A model generated the notes under the pieces. It saw nothing but the letters and a program-made list of their open reading frames with translations, had not been told where the DNA came from and did no database searches. Shown in pieces: positions 1 to 11,694 of a stretch of 64,000 nucleotides of DNA. This DNA is from Sepioteuthis lessoniana (lineage: Eukaryota; Mollusca; Cephalopoda; Myopsida; Loliginidae). The stretch lies in assembly GCA_963585895.1 (NCBI GenBank), contig OY757911.1, forward strand, positions 60,618,530 to 60,682,529. The letters run 5' to 3'. Made by a program: the position numbers and the translations under genes. How positions within the stretch are numbered: position 1 is the first letter of the stretch; each line of letters begins with the position of its first letter.

Positions 1-450
1 AGCCTTAGCTCATTTTGAGTTATGTGATTTAAGAATTGCTTTTTGACACCAATGATTCAATTAAAAATTACTCATTCATCCACACACAGTTAAATTATTC
101 TAAGTGTTACTCTGTATCACAAACAATTCAATAAAAAATCAGTCATCCAATTATATCCACTCAAATTATCAAACAGTTCTCTTTTGTAAAATTCAGTTTA
201 GCATTAGTACACAGTTTAAACGTTAAATAGTTCTACTTGACCCATTGGTAGAGTCCTCTCTGGTGCTTCCATTCCAGGCCAGAGTTGACCTAGGAGCGAT
301 GACAATGAAAGGGTACTTCGCCCTCCCCAAAACTCCTCCATTACTGGAGCCTCACCATCAGATTGTTTTATGTCATATCAGTATACTTGTTGTTGGAGTG
401 GTCTTAATGCTTTGTAGAAATGCAGTCGGTGTTTTGTGCAGCCCCTGTTG
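1..450 (-). mobile_element. Rep-E retroposon copy, minus strand, running off the left edge
   Basis: The head lies at about 235-445 and reads on the minus strand. It contains recognisable versions of the Rep-E blocks, including the GACCTAGGAGCGATGACAAT region and a degenerate version of the start of the head. The internal array with its CAGTTTAGCATTAGTACAC-type units lies at 140-235, and the 3' tail is outside the window. The open frame at 245-451 is only a consequence of this conserved head. Confidence 0.7.
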
Positions 451-618
451 ACGTGTCGAGTATATATTTTTTATAGTTAGAGATGATTTGCTTGCACACA
501 TGTATATGTTTTCAAGTATTCTAATCTAACACAAATAATTCAAAATAAATTTTTGTTTGCACACATTTTCAAGTATTGTCATTTAATATGAGTAATTCTA
601 TTAATCAAGTATTCCTCT

Positions 619-825
619 GGCAAGGGAATACCGGCGTTGTAATGGATATAGTACTGGAACTCCAGCCATGCTAACTTTCAGACCAATATCCTTGGGAAAG
701 ATATAAGCACTTATCCCCCCAGCTAAGGGTTAAATTTAATCACTGCTCTTTTTCTACAAGGATAGTTTTGGCATTAAATAATCTACACAGTTTGATATGC
801 TGTTAAACAAAGAAGCCAAACAATT
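619..825 (+). mobile_element. SINE-A copy (tRNA-like head, hairpin tail)
   Basis: The head carries a degenerate tRNA-like A box (GTTGTAATGG) and B box. It is followed by the SINE-A body (CTTGGGAAAG, CCCCCAGCTAAGGGTTAAAT). It ends with the shared tail TTTGGCATTAAATAATC, the GATATGC half of the hairpin and AAACAAAGAAGCC. The copy is clearly old: the promoter boxes are decayed, so it is unlikely to be transcribed. Confidence 0.7.
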
Positions 826-839
826 TTATGCAATATAAT

Positions 840-1110
840 TTTCTCTCAGCTGTATGGTTTCAAAGAACTAATTATAACAATTCTTATTATCTGAATAAAC
901 AGTTCTATTTTACTAATTAATGAATCCCTAATAGGTACTGCCAATCTGGTTTAGAGTATACCTGGGAGTAATGGCAATGAAGAGATTCTCCAAGATTAGA
1001 GTCTCACCATCTGAAACACTTTAGCGTCATTCGCAGGATAAACGTTGTTATTGGTGATGGGGGTTTTACGCTTCTGCAGAATCGCGTATTCCTCAGCTCC
1101 AGTCAACATT
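840..1110 (-). mobile_element. Rep-E retroposon fragment
   Basis: The fragment covers head and part of the array on the minus strand. The block around CTGGGAGTAATGGCAATGAA and the GTCTCACCATCTGA block are both recognisable. The 3' tail is missing and the 5' end is eroded. Confidence 0.6.
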
Positions 1111-2704
1111 ATTGCTTTCAACGCTTTTTCTCCTCAGTCTTAAACATAATTTTTTGAGGATTTTTGTCCTCGTTAAAATAATTAAACGGGAAACCATAAA
1201 AAATTAAATGAATGCTATTTTTACCCGCTGAAGTTGTGGAGTGTTTAATCATAAAATGACATCTATGAACAATTATTCTTCATATCTGTGGCACGTTATC
1301 TTCTCCTTATGAGGTTCACTGCATCAAGACGCATAAATCAACAACATCTGTGATGTCAGTGTAATGAGAGAAGCAATTACTTAGTCACATGATATCAAGA
1401 ATTCGGCTTGAGTCCTCGTTCGTACAAATCTCCATTTAGTGACGAGATATTTTGCATAGACGGTTCATGATCGTCAGAAGAAAACGGCATCTTCAATCAC
1501 TTATCCACATGGGTGTTAGACTGGGTGTGTGCACATATGCGTGCAAAATCTTTCAAGCATGCATGCAAAATCCTTCACGCGTGCGTATGAGATGCTACTT
1601 TGCTCCCCTCTATGATTCTAACCATATGTGCATCTTTTTCTTATTGGAAACCAGCGTTGTTGAACATGTGTGGCCAACAGTTGTAGATAAATATCACGGA
1701 TGAATTCTTTCGTTTTGTTTTTCTGTCCAAGTAATTAGAATAATGTAATTTTCAGAACGTTTCATGCCGGTCGAGGATTGAGACAGAAAAGTGGAATCAT
1801 ATACTTTTATTGTCATTTGCAGAAGTTTGGTGTAGCACTCGGTAACAAACATGGGTCACTTAGTGATGGTAAAACTCACTACGCAGTTGTAATTGATCTG
1901 CGGGACTAGCTCGCTAACCATTACACCTCGACTATATATTTACAAAACTTAGTTTAGTTATGGTAAAAGGTAAAAAAATATAGAGCACCCATACAGTATC
2001 GAATAATAAATAGCTAACTTCAATCACTAATCATTACCTTACTGGAGAAACCAGAGCTAAATTTTTTAAATCAATGTTTACTCTTTTGCAAGCAGATGAT
2101 TTTTAAAATCATTGCAGAATGGGCGAATTACTTACAGAAAATTTCCTCAATATAAGGTATTTTCAAGCAAGTAGATTTATTTGGTCAGCAAGCAGCCAAT
2201 AGAAAAATGCATTTTATTGAACTACTGAAAAAACGACGAATATACCTCTGTTTGGATATGTTGGCAACAAAAATGTCCCTTTGCCTGCAAATGGGTTAAC
2301 GATTTCTCTTTTTAAATGCAACCCTGGGGTGCAATACTCAATTTAACGAGGGGTCCCAAAAACAAGAAAAAAAATTTTGGCTAACTTTATTACATTAGAA
2401 ATAAAAATATTCTTTTTGGAAATTTTTGTTTGTTTGCCTGGAAATGTTCTTTAAATGCTTTTCACTTGCTTTTAGGTATTTCTAAAAGGAAAAAAAAAAA
2501 GGAAAAGAAAAAACCAATTATTTCGGAAATGGTTTAGAAAAAATATTTTCATAAAAGGAAAACATGCTTTTAAGAAAAGAATGATACCAAGATTGATTTC
2601 TTTCAAATATTTTTTTGCGAAGCTCAATCTTATAAAGATAGTTTTTTGGAAGCTAATTAATCTTTAGACTAGAAATTTATTTTATGATCAATATGATAGA
2701 ATAC
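1111..2704. other. AT-rich stretch with no supported gene
   Basis: No coding region can be supported; the short open frames have no recognisable family. A possible decayed minus-strand tRNA-like SINE head lies at about 1840-1927, where the reverse complement reads GTGTAATGGTTAGCG, like an A box. Runs of A and T dominate 2290-2700. Confidence 0.5.
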
Positions 2705-2890
2705 TGGCCAATTGACCGATTGGGTAAAGTGTTCGCCAATGGTCCAGGAGAGCAGGGTTCAATCCAAGGTCAAGCTATACCAAAGACTCAAAATATCGTA
2801 CTTGATACTCCTTGTTTAACACTCAGCATTATATAGTAGGTATCAAGGGTAAGTGGAGCAATCTTTCCAGTGGTGTAGTTATTTAAAATC
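2705..2890 (+). mobile_element. SINE-C copy, 3' truncated
   Basis: The tRNA-like start (TGGGTAAAGTGTTCGCCAAT) with B box (GGGTTCAATCC) is followed by the typical SINE-C body: a GACTCAAA block, CTTGATACTCC and AACACTCAGCATT. The last third, which normally reads on to GCCAACTTTACTTACTT, is absent or eroded. Confidence 0.7.
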
Positions 2891-3250
2891 TTTCGGGCCG
2901 TCAAATGTATTTTTACTTCTTATGATAAAATAAAACGAGAATTCTTTCAATCTGTAAAAGTACCAGGACGATGATTTCTCACCATTTGAGCTTTGACGAA
3001 AGACTTGGAGAAAAAAACAAAACAAAAACAAAAAACAAAGTCACAACTGCTCAACGAAGCTGCGTACAACAGCACTCTACAAAACAGCAGTTATACGGTT
3101 TCTTACTTCTCATCTTACAAACCATCCAAGAATGAGAGCAAGACATGTTGGAAAGTGCTGGTGAAGAAAAGACGAACTCATTAACGACATATTTCTATTG
3201 GATAAAATACATTGGTTCACTAGTGTTAAGTGACTGGTAAAAATTTACAT
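2891..3250. other. No supported gene
   Basis: Mixed-composition DNA. The 63-codon open frame at 2993-3184 is lysine-rich, begins in an A-rich run and matches nothing I recognise. Confidence 0.4.
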
Positions 3251-3264
3251 TCATCCTCTTCATT

Positions 3265-3786
3265 ATTTAATGCCAAATCCTCTTTATACATATATATTAA
3301 ATATACATGATTTGGTTTGGTTGGGTTTTATGTCATATCAACCATTGTTGGTTGATGAATACCAAATCCTCTTTATACATATATATTAAATATATATGAT
3401 TTGGTTTGGTTGGGTTTTATGGCATATCAACCATTATTGGTTGATGAATACTAAATCCTCTTTATACATATATATATTAAATATATAGGATTTGGTTTGG
3501 TTGGGTTTTATGGCATATCAACCATTATTGGTTGATGAATACCAAATCCTCTTTATACATGTATATTAAATGTATAGGATTTGGTTGGGTTGGGTTTCAT
3601 GGCATATCATTGTTTGGTTGGGTTTTATGGCATATCATTGTAGGTTGATGAGTACCAAATCCTCTTTATACATATATATTAAATATATAGGATTTGGTTT
3701 GGTTGGGCTTTATGACATATCGACCATTGTATGTTATTTAATGCCAAATCCTCTTTATACATATGTATTGAATATATATGATTTGT
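3265..3786 (-). repeat. Tandem array of about 90 bp units made from Rep-E 3' tails
   Basis: About five and a half consecutive units are seen, each carrying GATTTGGTTTGGTTGGG, TTTATGGCATATCAACCATT, GGTTGATGAATACCAAATCC and a TCTTTATACATATATATT stretch. Each unit is the reverse complement of the 3' tail of Rep-E, including the hairpin, so a retroposon tail has become a small satellite. One unit (about 3590-3650) holds a shorter internal duplication of TTTGGTTGGG and GGCATATCATTG. The open frame at 3570-3788 is an artefact of the repeat. Confidence 0.9.
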
Positions 3787-4135
3787 AAACACATTTTGTC
3801 GTAACATTCTTAAACGATCCTAAGCTCTTTTAGCATACAGTTAAATGGTTTTAAGCATTGCTATATAACAGTCACAATTTAAATCAGTCATTTCTTTGCA
3901 CGCATAGTTTGTTCTAACTGACCTATAGATAGGATCCTATCAGCTGCAACCACTCCAGATGGGAATGGAGCTGAAAGCAATGACAATAAAAATGTATTCC
4001 ATATTCCCCAGATCTCTAAGGCTAGAGTATCACCATCATATTGTTTAATGTCATATCAGGACACTCTTTGGTGGGGTCTTACACCTCTGTAGGGATGCAG
4101 TCGGTGTATTCTACTGGCCCTCTTGATTAGGCTAT
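3787..4135 (-). mobile_element. Rep-E retroposon body whose tail forms the adjacent satellite
   Basis: On the minus strand the head lies at 3925-4130, with a degenerate AGTCGGTGTATTCTAC start and the CACCATCATATTGTTTAATG block. The array and linker lie at 3787-3925. It continues directly into the tail satellite on its left, so the satellite probably grew from this copy's own 3' end. Confidence 0.75.
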
Positions 4136-4144
4136 GATTCTTTT

Positions 4145-4290
4145 GAGTAGATGAAGTTGGCGACCATAGTTGAGGGCGACCCGGGGACTTTCTTTTCAAT
4201 AGCTTCAAAACCGAGGTGTAGGAGAGGGCGCTACTCCATTCCTACTCCATTTTCAGTGACCAAATTCTTGCATCACTTTTGAGACTGGCG
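4145..4290 (-). mobile_element. SINE-C fragment (3' half)
   Basis: Minus-strand 3' half of SINE-C: the reverse complement carries the GGTCGCCAACTT-type end, the AAAAGNNAG block and ACACCTCGG. The tRNA-like head is missing. It abuts the head of a Rep-E copy. Confidence 0.65.
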
Positions 4291-5913
4291 GGTTTTTTTT
4301 GAGAAAATGTCTGAAAAATCAATCTTCTTATATCTACACCTGGCAAAACTGATAGAATTAGCACACTTAAATGATGTTAACTTGAGGGTTTTTTTTTTAT
4401 TTTGCGGTAAATAAACTAATAACAGATAAATACTTTTTCCTTAATCGCTGAAAATTCGGTCAACAACAACAAAAAAAAACCTTAAATATCATTTAACCGA
4501 TTTTTGTGGATGAAATGAGAAAATCATACAGTATTTCAATGCATACATATGCATTGATTGTTAAGGAAATGATCGCCATCTTCCCTGGTCCATGATACCC
4601 ATCATAAAACTTAGACCGGTTGTTGCTTTGGAATAAGAGAGCGCCATCTTTTCTGGCTCCAATATTTATTCCAAACTCAAATAGTCTTAAATCTTGTTTA
4701 CGCCTTATGATTACGATAGATACACTGCTCAACTACATTGTCAACACTACACTACCACTGATATAATATCTATTTGCCGATTGCATAACATATTCCGTTC
4801 AGTTCATTTCTTTAACGGAAGTTGGAAGAGGCATTATCCTAATATTTCTTCATTCTTACTACTTCAGATTACGTCTTGATTATTCAAACATTTATTTTTT
4901 ATAAAATGCATTGTTCGAACTTTATATCAGATTGTCGTATCTTATGATCATCATTAAAAATAACATGCCTCTAAGAATTCCCAAGGTTCATAATACCCTT
5001 TGTGAAAAATTATTTTGCCCTGAAGGGAAAATAATGTTGCGAGGTTAGTCTCTATCTTTCCAAGAACTTTCCCATTAAACTGGTGCTATAATGACGTACG
5101 AAAAATGAAGGAAGATATAACTTGATGAAAAAAGAAATGCTGACATCCGTTTTACGGATGTCTTCTTTGTTATCAGGAAGAATACATATTCCAATTTTAG
5201 GCACTTGACGAAGTTGTTACTGATGACAGTGAAAAGTTGAATATCAGGAATTCAGTTTTTGGATTAATTCTTGAATAATTACAGTATTATATGAGATTTA
5301 TTCAATAAATAGGATGAATTCTCCTAAAAGATGACTCGTTTTCACCCACGACAAACCTTTTGCTTTAAGTTTTAGTATAATCTCCATTCTTTAAACGACA
5401 TTTTTCCATTGAAAAATAAGCTTTTGCATTCTATCAGCATATTAATCTTAGATGCTTTTTGCCATTTTCTTACGGGGCTCTTCAATTTATCAACGTTTGA
5501 AAACTTTATTTCAGGCAGGTATTCTTTGAGGGGACCAGACAAAAGGAAATCAGACAGGGTAGATATGGTCTGTAACGGGAATGTAGCAGGTATTCCCAAC
5601 CAAACTGACTGGGACAACTGGGCTCTCCTTTTTTTCTGCTCCGCGGTATCAAGATTTCGGGAAACTCAATGACAACTGATTTTAGAAAAGGCAAGATCAT
5701 CATGCAGAATTTTGTGTCCTGTCCACACAGAAATTCCAAGATGTTCAAAAATGTCCTCTATTGTAAGTTTTCTGTGATCATTAACTGGATCAAGTGATCA
5801 TTAACTGGAATAGGTAAAAACTAATTCTTACTTTTAAAATCAGCATCGTATTTTATTTTACGAGCCAATGTGTTAATATCGTTCAGAGTCATTTTAAAAT
5901 TAACTTAAACAGA

Positions 5914-5918
<5 letters not shown>
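4291..5918. other. No supported gene; one perfect short hairpin
   Basis: The overlapping frames at 5372-5748 on both strands look unlike known proteins and lack a recognisable motif. At 5142-5162 there is a perfect 8 bp inverted repeat (GACATCCG / CGGATGTC, 5 nt loop). Nothing else stands out. Confidence 0.45.

Positions 5919-5953
<35 letters not shown>
5919..5953. repeat. (AT)n microsatellite
   Basis: Uninterrupted AT dinucleotide run. Confidence 0.95.
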
Positions 5954-5956
<3 letters not shown>

Positions 5957-6014
5957 AACAACCTTTCCACATGAGATGGATTCGACACAAAGTGAATTTT
6001 TATGTGAGCTTAAC

Positions 6015-6240
6015 GAGTTGGAATTCAGAATTTTCCTTTTCCAAGATCGGTTTTCATACCAAGGTTACAGAGGCCATTTTGCTCTCCTACTTGCGAACAG
6101 CTGGAGGGAGCTGAGTTGATTCATATATTTCCCAAGTGTTTCGGCGCTATGTGAAATGCAGATAGTTGCGTTTAGGATTTGAACTCAAGCCACCGTGTCC
6201 CTTTTCTACAACGGTAACCATTACACAACGAACAACTCCT
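6015..6240 (-). mobile_element. SINE-B copy
   Basis: On the minus strand: tRNA-like A box (GTGTAATGGTTACCG), B box region (TTGAGTTCAAATCC), the GCATTTCACATAGC body and the GAAAAGGAAAATTCTGAATT part of the tail. The CTCCGC..GCGGAG end of the tail is missing. The sequence is clearly old. Confidence 0.7.
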
Positions 6241-7276
6241 ATTTTAAAAATATGGTTTCAAATAACAATTCTTGGTAAATAGTAATTTGCAAACAACAAA
6301 TCAATGAAATATTCTGAATATCAATATTTTGCAAACAGTTATGATTCTATTAAGTACTTCTTAACAATACTTTAGATACTTTAAAATACGCCTTAATACG
6401 TCAGTAATTTGTTTTGTTTGGGTCATAGCGGAGTTTCGAGTCTTTCAACATCATACCCCCCTTACCAAGTAGACCCTATCAGAGACAATCAGTCTCTAAT
6501 ACACCCTCCAATTTATGCAAAAGGGGAAAGAAAAAAAATTGTTTATTAATTTATTTGAATGATTATAGACCATTCATCATCGTATCTGATTGGTTGTTGT
6601 AAACAACCAGTAAAATGCGTGCCACTGTCTATTTTAGTAATCTGCGAGGACTTTAGCACTTTTTCTAACATATGGATTGTTCCTAATAATTCATTTGCAC
6701 AGCTTCTGTCTTCTTGTCCCGTACCCCACTCTCACCGAACCAGGGTTTTGTAAGTTTTTTCTTTACTTTTTCTTTCTTTTGATTACCCATCCACCAAAAA
6801 ATCTCCTCGATACAAATTTAACTTTTTCCTATCAACTAAAGTTAAATTATAGCAGGAATCTATCTAATAAACTTACTAAAATTACGATTGCAACTGGAAA
6901 TTTTTTCTTCTACATCATGCTGCCCCCATCCACCCCATGATAGGAAAAACAAAGAAAGAAAAAACAAATTCACTTTGTAGTAAAACATTAAAAGCGCTTG
7001 AATCAATAACAAGAGAAAATAAAGTTATTATAAAAAGAATATATGTGTATATGCTGTAATGAATCATTCTTTTTATTCACATTTTCTTTTCTCCTCTTAT
7101 TTCATCAAACATCCGTCGCTATCTCAACAATATTTTTCATGAATTTAAAGCCCTGAAGAAGGTTATAATAACCGAAACGTTCAATGATGACTTTCATAAT
7201 AAATTCATCAAATATTGGAACATTTTGTTCTTTCAACTTATATATTTTGAGTGTGTATGTATATATGTGCTTATAT

Positions 7277-7278
<2 letters not shown>
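6241..7278. other. AT-rich stretch with no supported gene
   Basis: Open frames at 6559-6753 and 6677-6940 are T-rich, overlap each other and match no family. Nothing supported. Confidence 0.45.

Positions 7279-7310
<32 letters not shown>
7279..7310. repeat. (GT)n microsatellite
   Basis: Sixteen GT units. The open frames on both strands here are translations of this run. Confidence 0.95.
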
Positions 7311-7311
<1 letters not shown>

Positions 7312-7854
7312 CACACCTGAAATGTGTCATTTGTGTTTCAATTTACACAGAATTAAACGTATAGGGATTGTTGTTGCATACTGTGAATGATAATATAATT
7401 TAAATATGCCCATTGGTCATAAAATAAGATTTTATCAAAAGTACTCAGAGCCTTTGCAAATAACTGTACTCAATTCAAAATCAGCATCGTATTTTATTTA
7501 TTTTTTATTTTGTTGATAGACTGATTAATTTTTATGGCATGCCAAATCGTTTTTGGTTATTTCATGTTGAGAACATTGTTTATTATTTGTTTACATTCGC
7601 ATTTGAGCTGTCGTTTTTAAAAGAAACTTTTGTACACTGTTATTTGATAGGAAGTATTTCTATCTAATACAAATAATTTGAACAAATTTATGTGGTTTTA
7701 AGCATTCCTATAATAATAATAGTAATAATATGGTTTCAAATAATCAGTTCTGTTTAATAATGACAATTTATTTGTACACATTAATATGGTGTCAGGTAAA
7801 AACTAATAATCTCTAAAAAAACAATTATAGCTTCGATGAAGTATTCTTCAAACA
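7311..7854. other. AT-rich stretch with Rep-E-like array motifs
   Basis: No gene. Motifs such as TATCTAATACAAATAATTTG at about 7660-7680 recur in other intergenic and Rep-E array segments (near 530, 13395, 50005, 53840), so this is probably decayed Rep-E array sequence. Confidence 0.4.
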
Positions 7855-8228
7855 AACAATTTAGGTTTGCCCAGTCTGCTTGGGCTGTAGAATACACCGA
7901 CTGCTTCGCTGCAGAGTGGTAAGATCTCCCCAATGAGTGTTCTAGATATGACACTAAACAATCTGATGGTGAGGCTCCAGTAATGCAGGAGCTTTGGCGA
8001 ATATGGACCACCCCTTCATTGCCATTACTTCCAGGTCCACTCAGGCCCGTGAGGGCCCTATCTATGGGTTAAATATACTTAACGGCACACTTATGCAAAA
8101 CTGAATTGTTTGACTAAACTGAATAGCTTGAAAAAGAAATATTTTTGACAATTAAACCGTCATCATCATCATCATCATCATCATCATGTCGCGCCGCCAG
8201 CGCGGATATCCCTGACCCTCTCTCGCCA

Positions 8229-9180
8229 TTACTCCCTATCATTCATCGCCCCCGGCAGGTCTTCAGGGTTACATCCCGTGTCCTCACATAGTTGCTGTAT
8301 GTAAGTTCGTGCTGGTCGTCCTACTTTTGCACATCCATATGTGGGGGTCCACAGGAGTACATCGCTTATGAGCTTGTCCTTGCTTCTCCAGCAGTGTCCC
8401 GCGTGTCTGGTTCGTCTGACTTGTATAGTTTTCGTGATGGGGGGCAAGTGTCCGTATAGTTGGAGTCTCGTGGGGTGTTGTCGCCAGGACTTGTTTAATA
8501 CTGCTCTCAACATTCTTGTGTAATTTCCGTCTAGTTTCCTCTCCAGCCGCTTCGTTAGCGTCCATGTGGTGCATCCATATAGCAGTATCGACACAACCGC
8601 TGCCTGGAAGAAACTGCGTTTCATTTTATCAGTTAGGTCCGACTTCCATATGATCAAGAGCCTATCGATAGCTGTCCATGCCTTCGTCAGTCGTGTGTCG
8701 ATGTCTTTTTCGGTTGATGAGACGCTACTTCCTAGGTAGGTGAATTTGTCTACTAGTTTCAGAGAGGCTCCGTCTAGTGTGGCAATGTTGCCCGTTTGGT
8801 TGTAACACATATATTCAGTTTTGTTTGCATTGACATGGAGGCCAATGCCAGCTGTGGCTCGTTCCAGACTATGCAGTAGTGTCTCTGCTTGATTAGGCGT
8901 ATTCGCTAGAAACGCCAAGTCATCAGCGTAGTCGGCGTCCGTGATTGTTTTTGCGGGGTACCTTTTGCTTCTTCTCTTAGTCAGCTCGAAGCCATTTTCT
9001 CTGATTTTGTCGATCGAAGTCCTAAGCACATAGTCTAGACAGATGATAAAGAGGTACGGGGCTAGTGTGTCTCCTTGTAGTACTCCTGCAACAATGTCGA
9101 AGTATTCCGTGTCTCCATCTGGTGAACGTACTTTCACTTTGGTGTTTCTGTAGAGAATCATTGTCGCTGCTACTGTTTCT
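8229..9180 (-). pseudogene. RTE LINE reverse transcriptase, C-terminal part
   Basis: Encodes the second half of a non-LTR reverse transcriptase: the VLQGDTLAPYLF motif, the catalytic DADYADDLAFL motif, then the thumb region and the C-terminal GHCWRSKDEL...GRPARTYIQQL segment typical of this element. The frame is open from the inversion junction to a premature TAA about 20 codons before the normal end, so only the very C-terminus is lost. The apparent start upstream of 9180 is read-through into the inverted segment and not a real N-terminus. The RT's first motifs sit on the opposite strand at 9198-10144, so no functional protein can be made. Confidence 0.9.
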
Positions 9181-9197
9181 ATGACAATTTTGTAGAA

Positions 9198-10144
9198 GCA
9201 CACCTTGAGGCGGCAGCAAAGTGTATTCCAACAAAACCTAGAACTAAATATAGAGCCCCTTGGGAAACGCCAGCAGTTAGAGAAAAACGTGCACTTGTGA
9301 AAACTGCCTCCAAAAGCTATCAAAAGAACCCAACAAACACAAATGCACGAAAACTAGAAAAGGCTCAACATCAATTAACAGGAATATATCTAAAAGAACA
9401 GACAGAATACATACAAAATCAGATAGATAAGATTAGAGACTCGGTGGAAGATAGACAATTCAGGATAGCCTGGCAAACAATAAACGAAGTAAGTAGAAGG
9501 AAGAGCACAGCCAAAGCAAAATTGAAAGCTGCAAGCCAACAAGAAAGAGTAAAACTGTGGGAACAGCATTTCAAAAATCTACTAGGAAACCCACCGGAAA
9601 TAACGGATGAACCGATCACCAGAATTATTAGTAAGCAATTAGACGTTAAACTAGGTCCTTTCACCAAAGAAGAACTAGACTCAGTTCTCAGAAGAATTAA
9701 AAATAGGAAAGCAGCAGGGCTAGACGAGATCCCCCCAGAAGTGTGGAAGACTAGACAATTCGACGATATACTGCTCCGGCAATGCAACGCAGTCTATAGT
9801 CAAAATAGGATAGAAAGATGGACGAAGGGATGCATCCTTCCATTCCCTAAAAACGACGACCTCGGACTAGCCAAGAACTACCGAGGGATAACACTTACAT
9901 CCATAGCAGCCAAAATCTACAATGCCCTACTACGAAACCGCATAGAACCCAAAATAGACAACATCCTTAGGAAAAACCAAAACGGCTTCCGGAGAAATAG
10001 ATCCACAACCTCACAAATATTGACCATCCGTAGAATCCTTGAAGGCGTTCGGGCAAAAAACTTACGGGCGACATTACTATTTGTCGACTTTACCAAGGCC
10101 TTCGATTCCATACACAGAGGGAAGATGGAGCAAATCTTACTAGC
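9198..10144 (+). pseudogene. RTE LINE reverse transcriptase, N-terminal part (inverted segment)
   Basis: An open frame covers the linker after the endonuclease (LEAAAK..., VREKRALVKTASKSY) and the first RT motifs. NGFRRNRSTTSQIL and FVDFTKAFDSIH, the motif that carries a catalytic aspartate, are intact. It stops at GKMEQILLA, exactly where the other orientation takes over, so it is the 5' segment inverted by twin priming. The endonuclease is absent because the copy was 5' truncated. The codons after the LINE boundary (to 10184) are Rep-E sequence. Confidence 0.9.
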
Positions 10145-10730
10145 ATTAAACCGTACTTATATTCAAACAGCGTGCTTATGCTAAACTGAAACCGTATTTA
10201 TATATAAACTGAATTATTTGAAATAGAACTGTTTTTTGACATTGAAACTCTATTTACACTAAACTGAATTGTTTAACATAAAACTGTTTTAACATTTAAC
10301 TGTGTAAACACAATATGTACTTAAAATAAACTGAATTAGCTGAATTAGAACTGATTGAGTAAACTTAATAGCTTGAAATAGAAATGTTTTTGACAATTAA
10401 ACTGTACTTACATTTAAACTGCGTGCTTAAGATAAACAGAATTGTTTGAAATTGAACCGTTTTTGACATTGAAACTGAACTTGCACTAAACTGAATTGTT
10501 ATATATAGAACGGTTTTGACAGTTTAATGTGTCAACAAAATTTGTACTTACGTTAAACTGAATTTATTGAATTAGAACTGTTTGAATAAAATAAATAGCT
10601 TGAAATAGCTTGTGTACTCACGCTAAACTGAATTGTTTGAAATAGAACTGTTTATATAAAAATGGATTTGGCGTTAATAACCCATAAAGGTTGATATGCC
10701 ATAAAACCCAACCAACCAACAATTTACAAT

Positions 10731-11055
10731 TATATGGTACATTCCAATCTAATATAATTAATTTTCAGGCATCTAATATAATTGGTTTTTGACACTTAGA
10801 TTGGACCCAAGCAGATATTACAACTCCATGTCAGAGTGGATATGGGAGGAATGGCAAAGAAGGAGTACTCCACACTTCCCGGATTTCAGAAACTGGAACC
10901 TCAGCATCAAATTCAGTTTAGCGTCATCCCCAGGGCACTCCTTTTTGAAGGTTCTTACCCTTCTGCAAGAGATACGCTCCTTGTATTACAAGCCCCCCGC
11001 CCACGAATGTGGACTATTAGAAGATTTATTAGTGTATTCATCTATTAAGTTACTT
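10731..11055 (-). mobile_element. Divergent Rep-E fragment
   Basis: Minus-strand head with recognisable GTGGATATGGGAGGAATGGC, CTCAGCATCAAATTCAGTTT and CCCAGGGCACTCCTTTTTG blocks. It is strongly diverged and has no tail. The two overlapping frames at 10789-11106 are by-products. Confidence 0.6.
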
Positions 11056-11694
11056 GGTGATTTCGAGGCAGACATTTTTTATATAAGTCCCAAAATGACT
11101 CTATAAAGAAATAAAGAACCATCGTTCATCCTTTGTGTGAGAATGCTATTTCTAGCTTTAAGTTTTCTGAAGACCCGGTTCACACCTCGTCTGATCTGGC
11201 ATATTCTTCTCTATATAAAATTTTATAAAACCACAGGAGAATAAAGGATTTTTTATTGTGCTTCATGAAACAAATTACGACAAAAATACAAAATTCTTTT
11301 GGGTGTAATTCATTTACTCACATTTTCATACCAGCACTTCATTCGAAAACTTTACGTCTTTCTGCCTTGAAAATATCTTTACTATAATTCCACGGGGATT
11401 TTTTTCGAATCGCTAATTGGAAATATACGGCAAATTTGATAGGGAAGCAGGTGTGGTGAACGTCTTCTTTCTTCGAAGACCGGGAGTAAAATAACTTTTA
11501 TAATTACACAGGTTTGAAAGCTATTATTTAGCAGTACGTTTTGTTTAAGGCTACTTTAAGGTCACCAGGTTGTATAGTCCGGTCATCAGGAGAAATTGGT
11601 GGGAAAAGATATGACATACTTATGCTTCATTCTGGGTGTAGAATCGTTCTTTTTTGAATTTGATAAATCGATGAAATTGGGTTGTACTTCGCTT
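11056..11694. other. No supported gene
   Basis: AT-rich unique-looking DNA; no motif or family recognised on either strand. Confidence 0.4.

Larger units (their letters stand above)
8161..10144 (-). mobile_element. RTE-like LINE with 5' inversion (twin priming), flanked by a TSD
   Basis: Flanked by the 10 bp direct repeat ATTAAACCGT (8151-8160 and 10145-10154). The 3' end faces left and ends in a (CAT)n tract, the complement of an (ATG)n tail. The element is in two pieces of opposite orientation: 8161-9180 is the 3' part on the minus strand, and 9198-10144 is the upstream part on the plus strand. A 17 nt filler (9181-9197) lies between. This is the classic outcome of twin priming during target-primed reverse transcription. 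The inserted target is the array of a Rep-E copy. Confidence 0.9.
7865..10720 (+). mobile_element. Rep-E retroposon split by a nested RTE LINE
   Basis: The head (GCCCAGTCTGCTTGGGCTGT) starts at about 7866. The array is broken at 8160 by the LINE and resumes at 10145 through to the tail (TTGATATGCCATAAAACCC) ending near 10715. A probable TSD of the Rep-E itself, AACAATTTA, is at 7855-7863 and again at about 10718-10727. Without the LINE the element is about 870 bp, one of the longest arrays in the window. Confidence 0.85.

Noticed and set aside
245-451. Open frame that recurs in similar form elsewhere (31515, 57496, 7781)
   Set aside because: These come from the conserved Rep-E head on either strand. 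Frames are not kept between copies, so they are not proteins.
3265-3786. Regularly spaced repeats resembling a CRISPR array
   Set aside because: Units are contiguous copies of a retroposon tail with no distinct spacers, in an animal genome.
3570-3788. 72-codon open frame
   Set aside because: Lies wholly in the tail-derived satellite.
5142-5162. Hairpin that looks like an intrinsic bacterial terminator
   Set aside because: There is no bacterial gene before it and no long T run after it; a perfect 8 bp stem is expected by chance in 64 kb.
5372-5748. Overlapping frames of 80-87 codons on both strands
   Set aside because: No family, no motif and no consistent strand; chance frames are likely.
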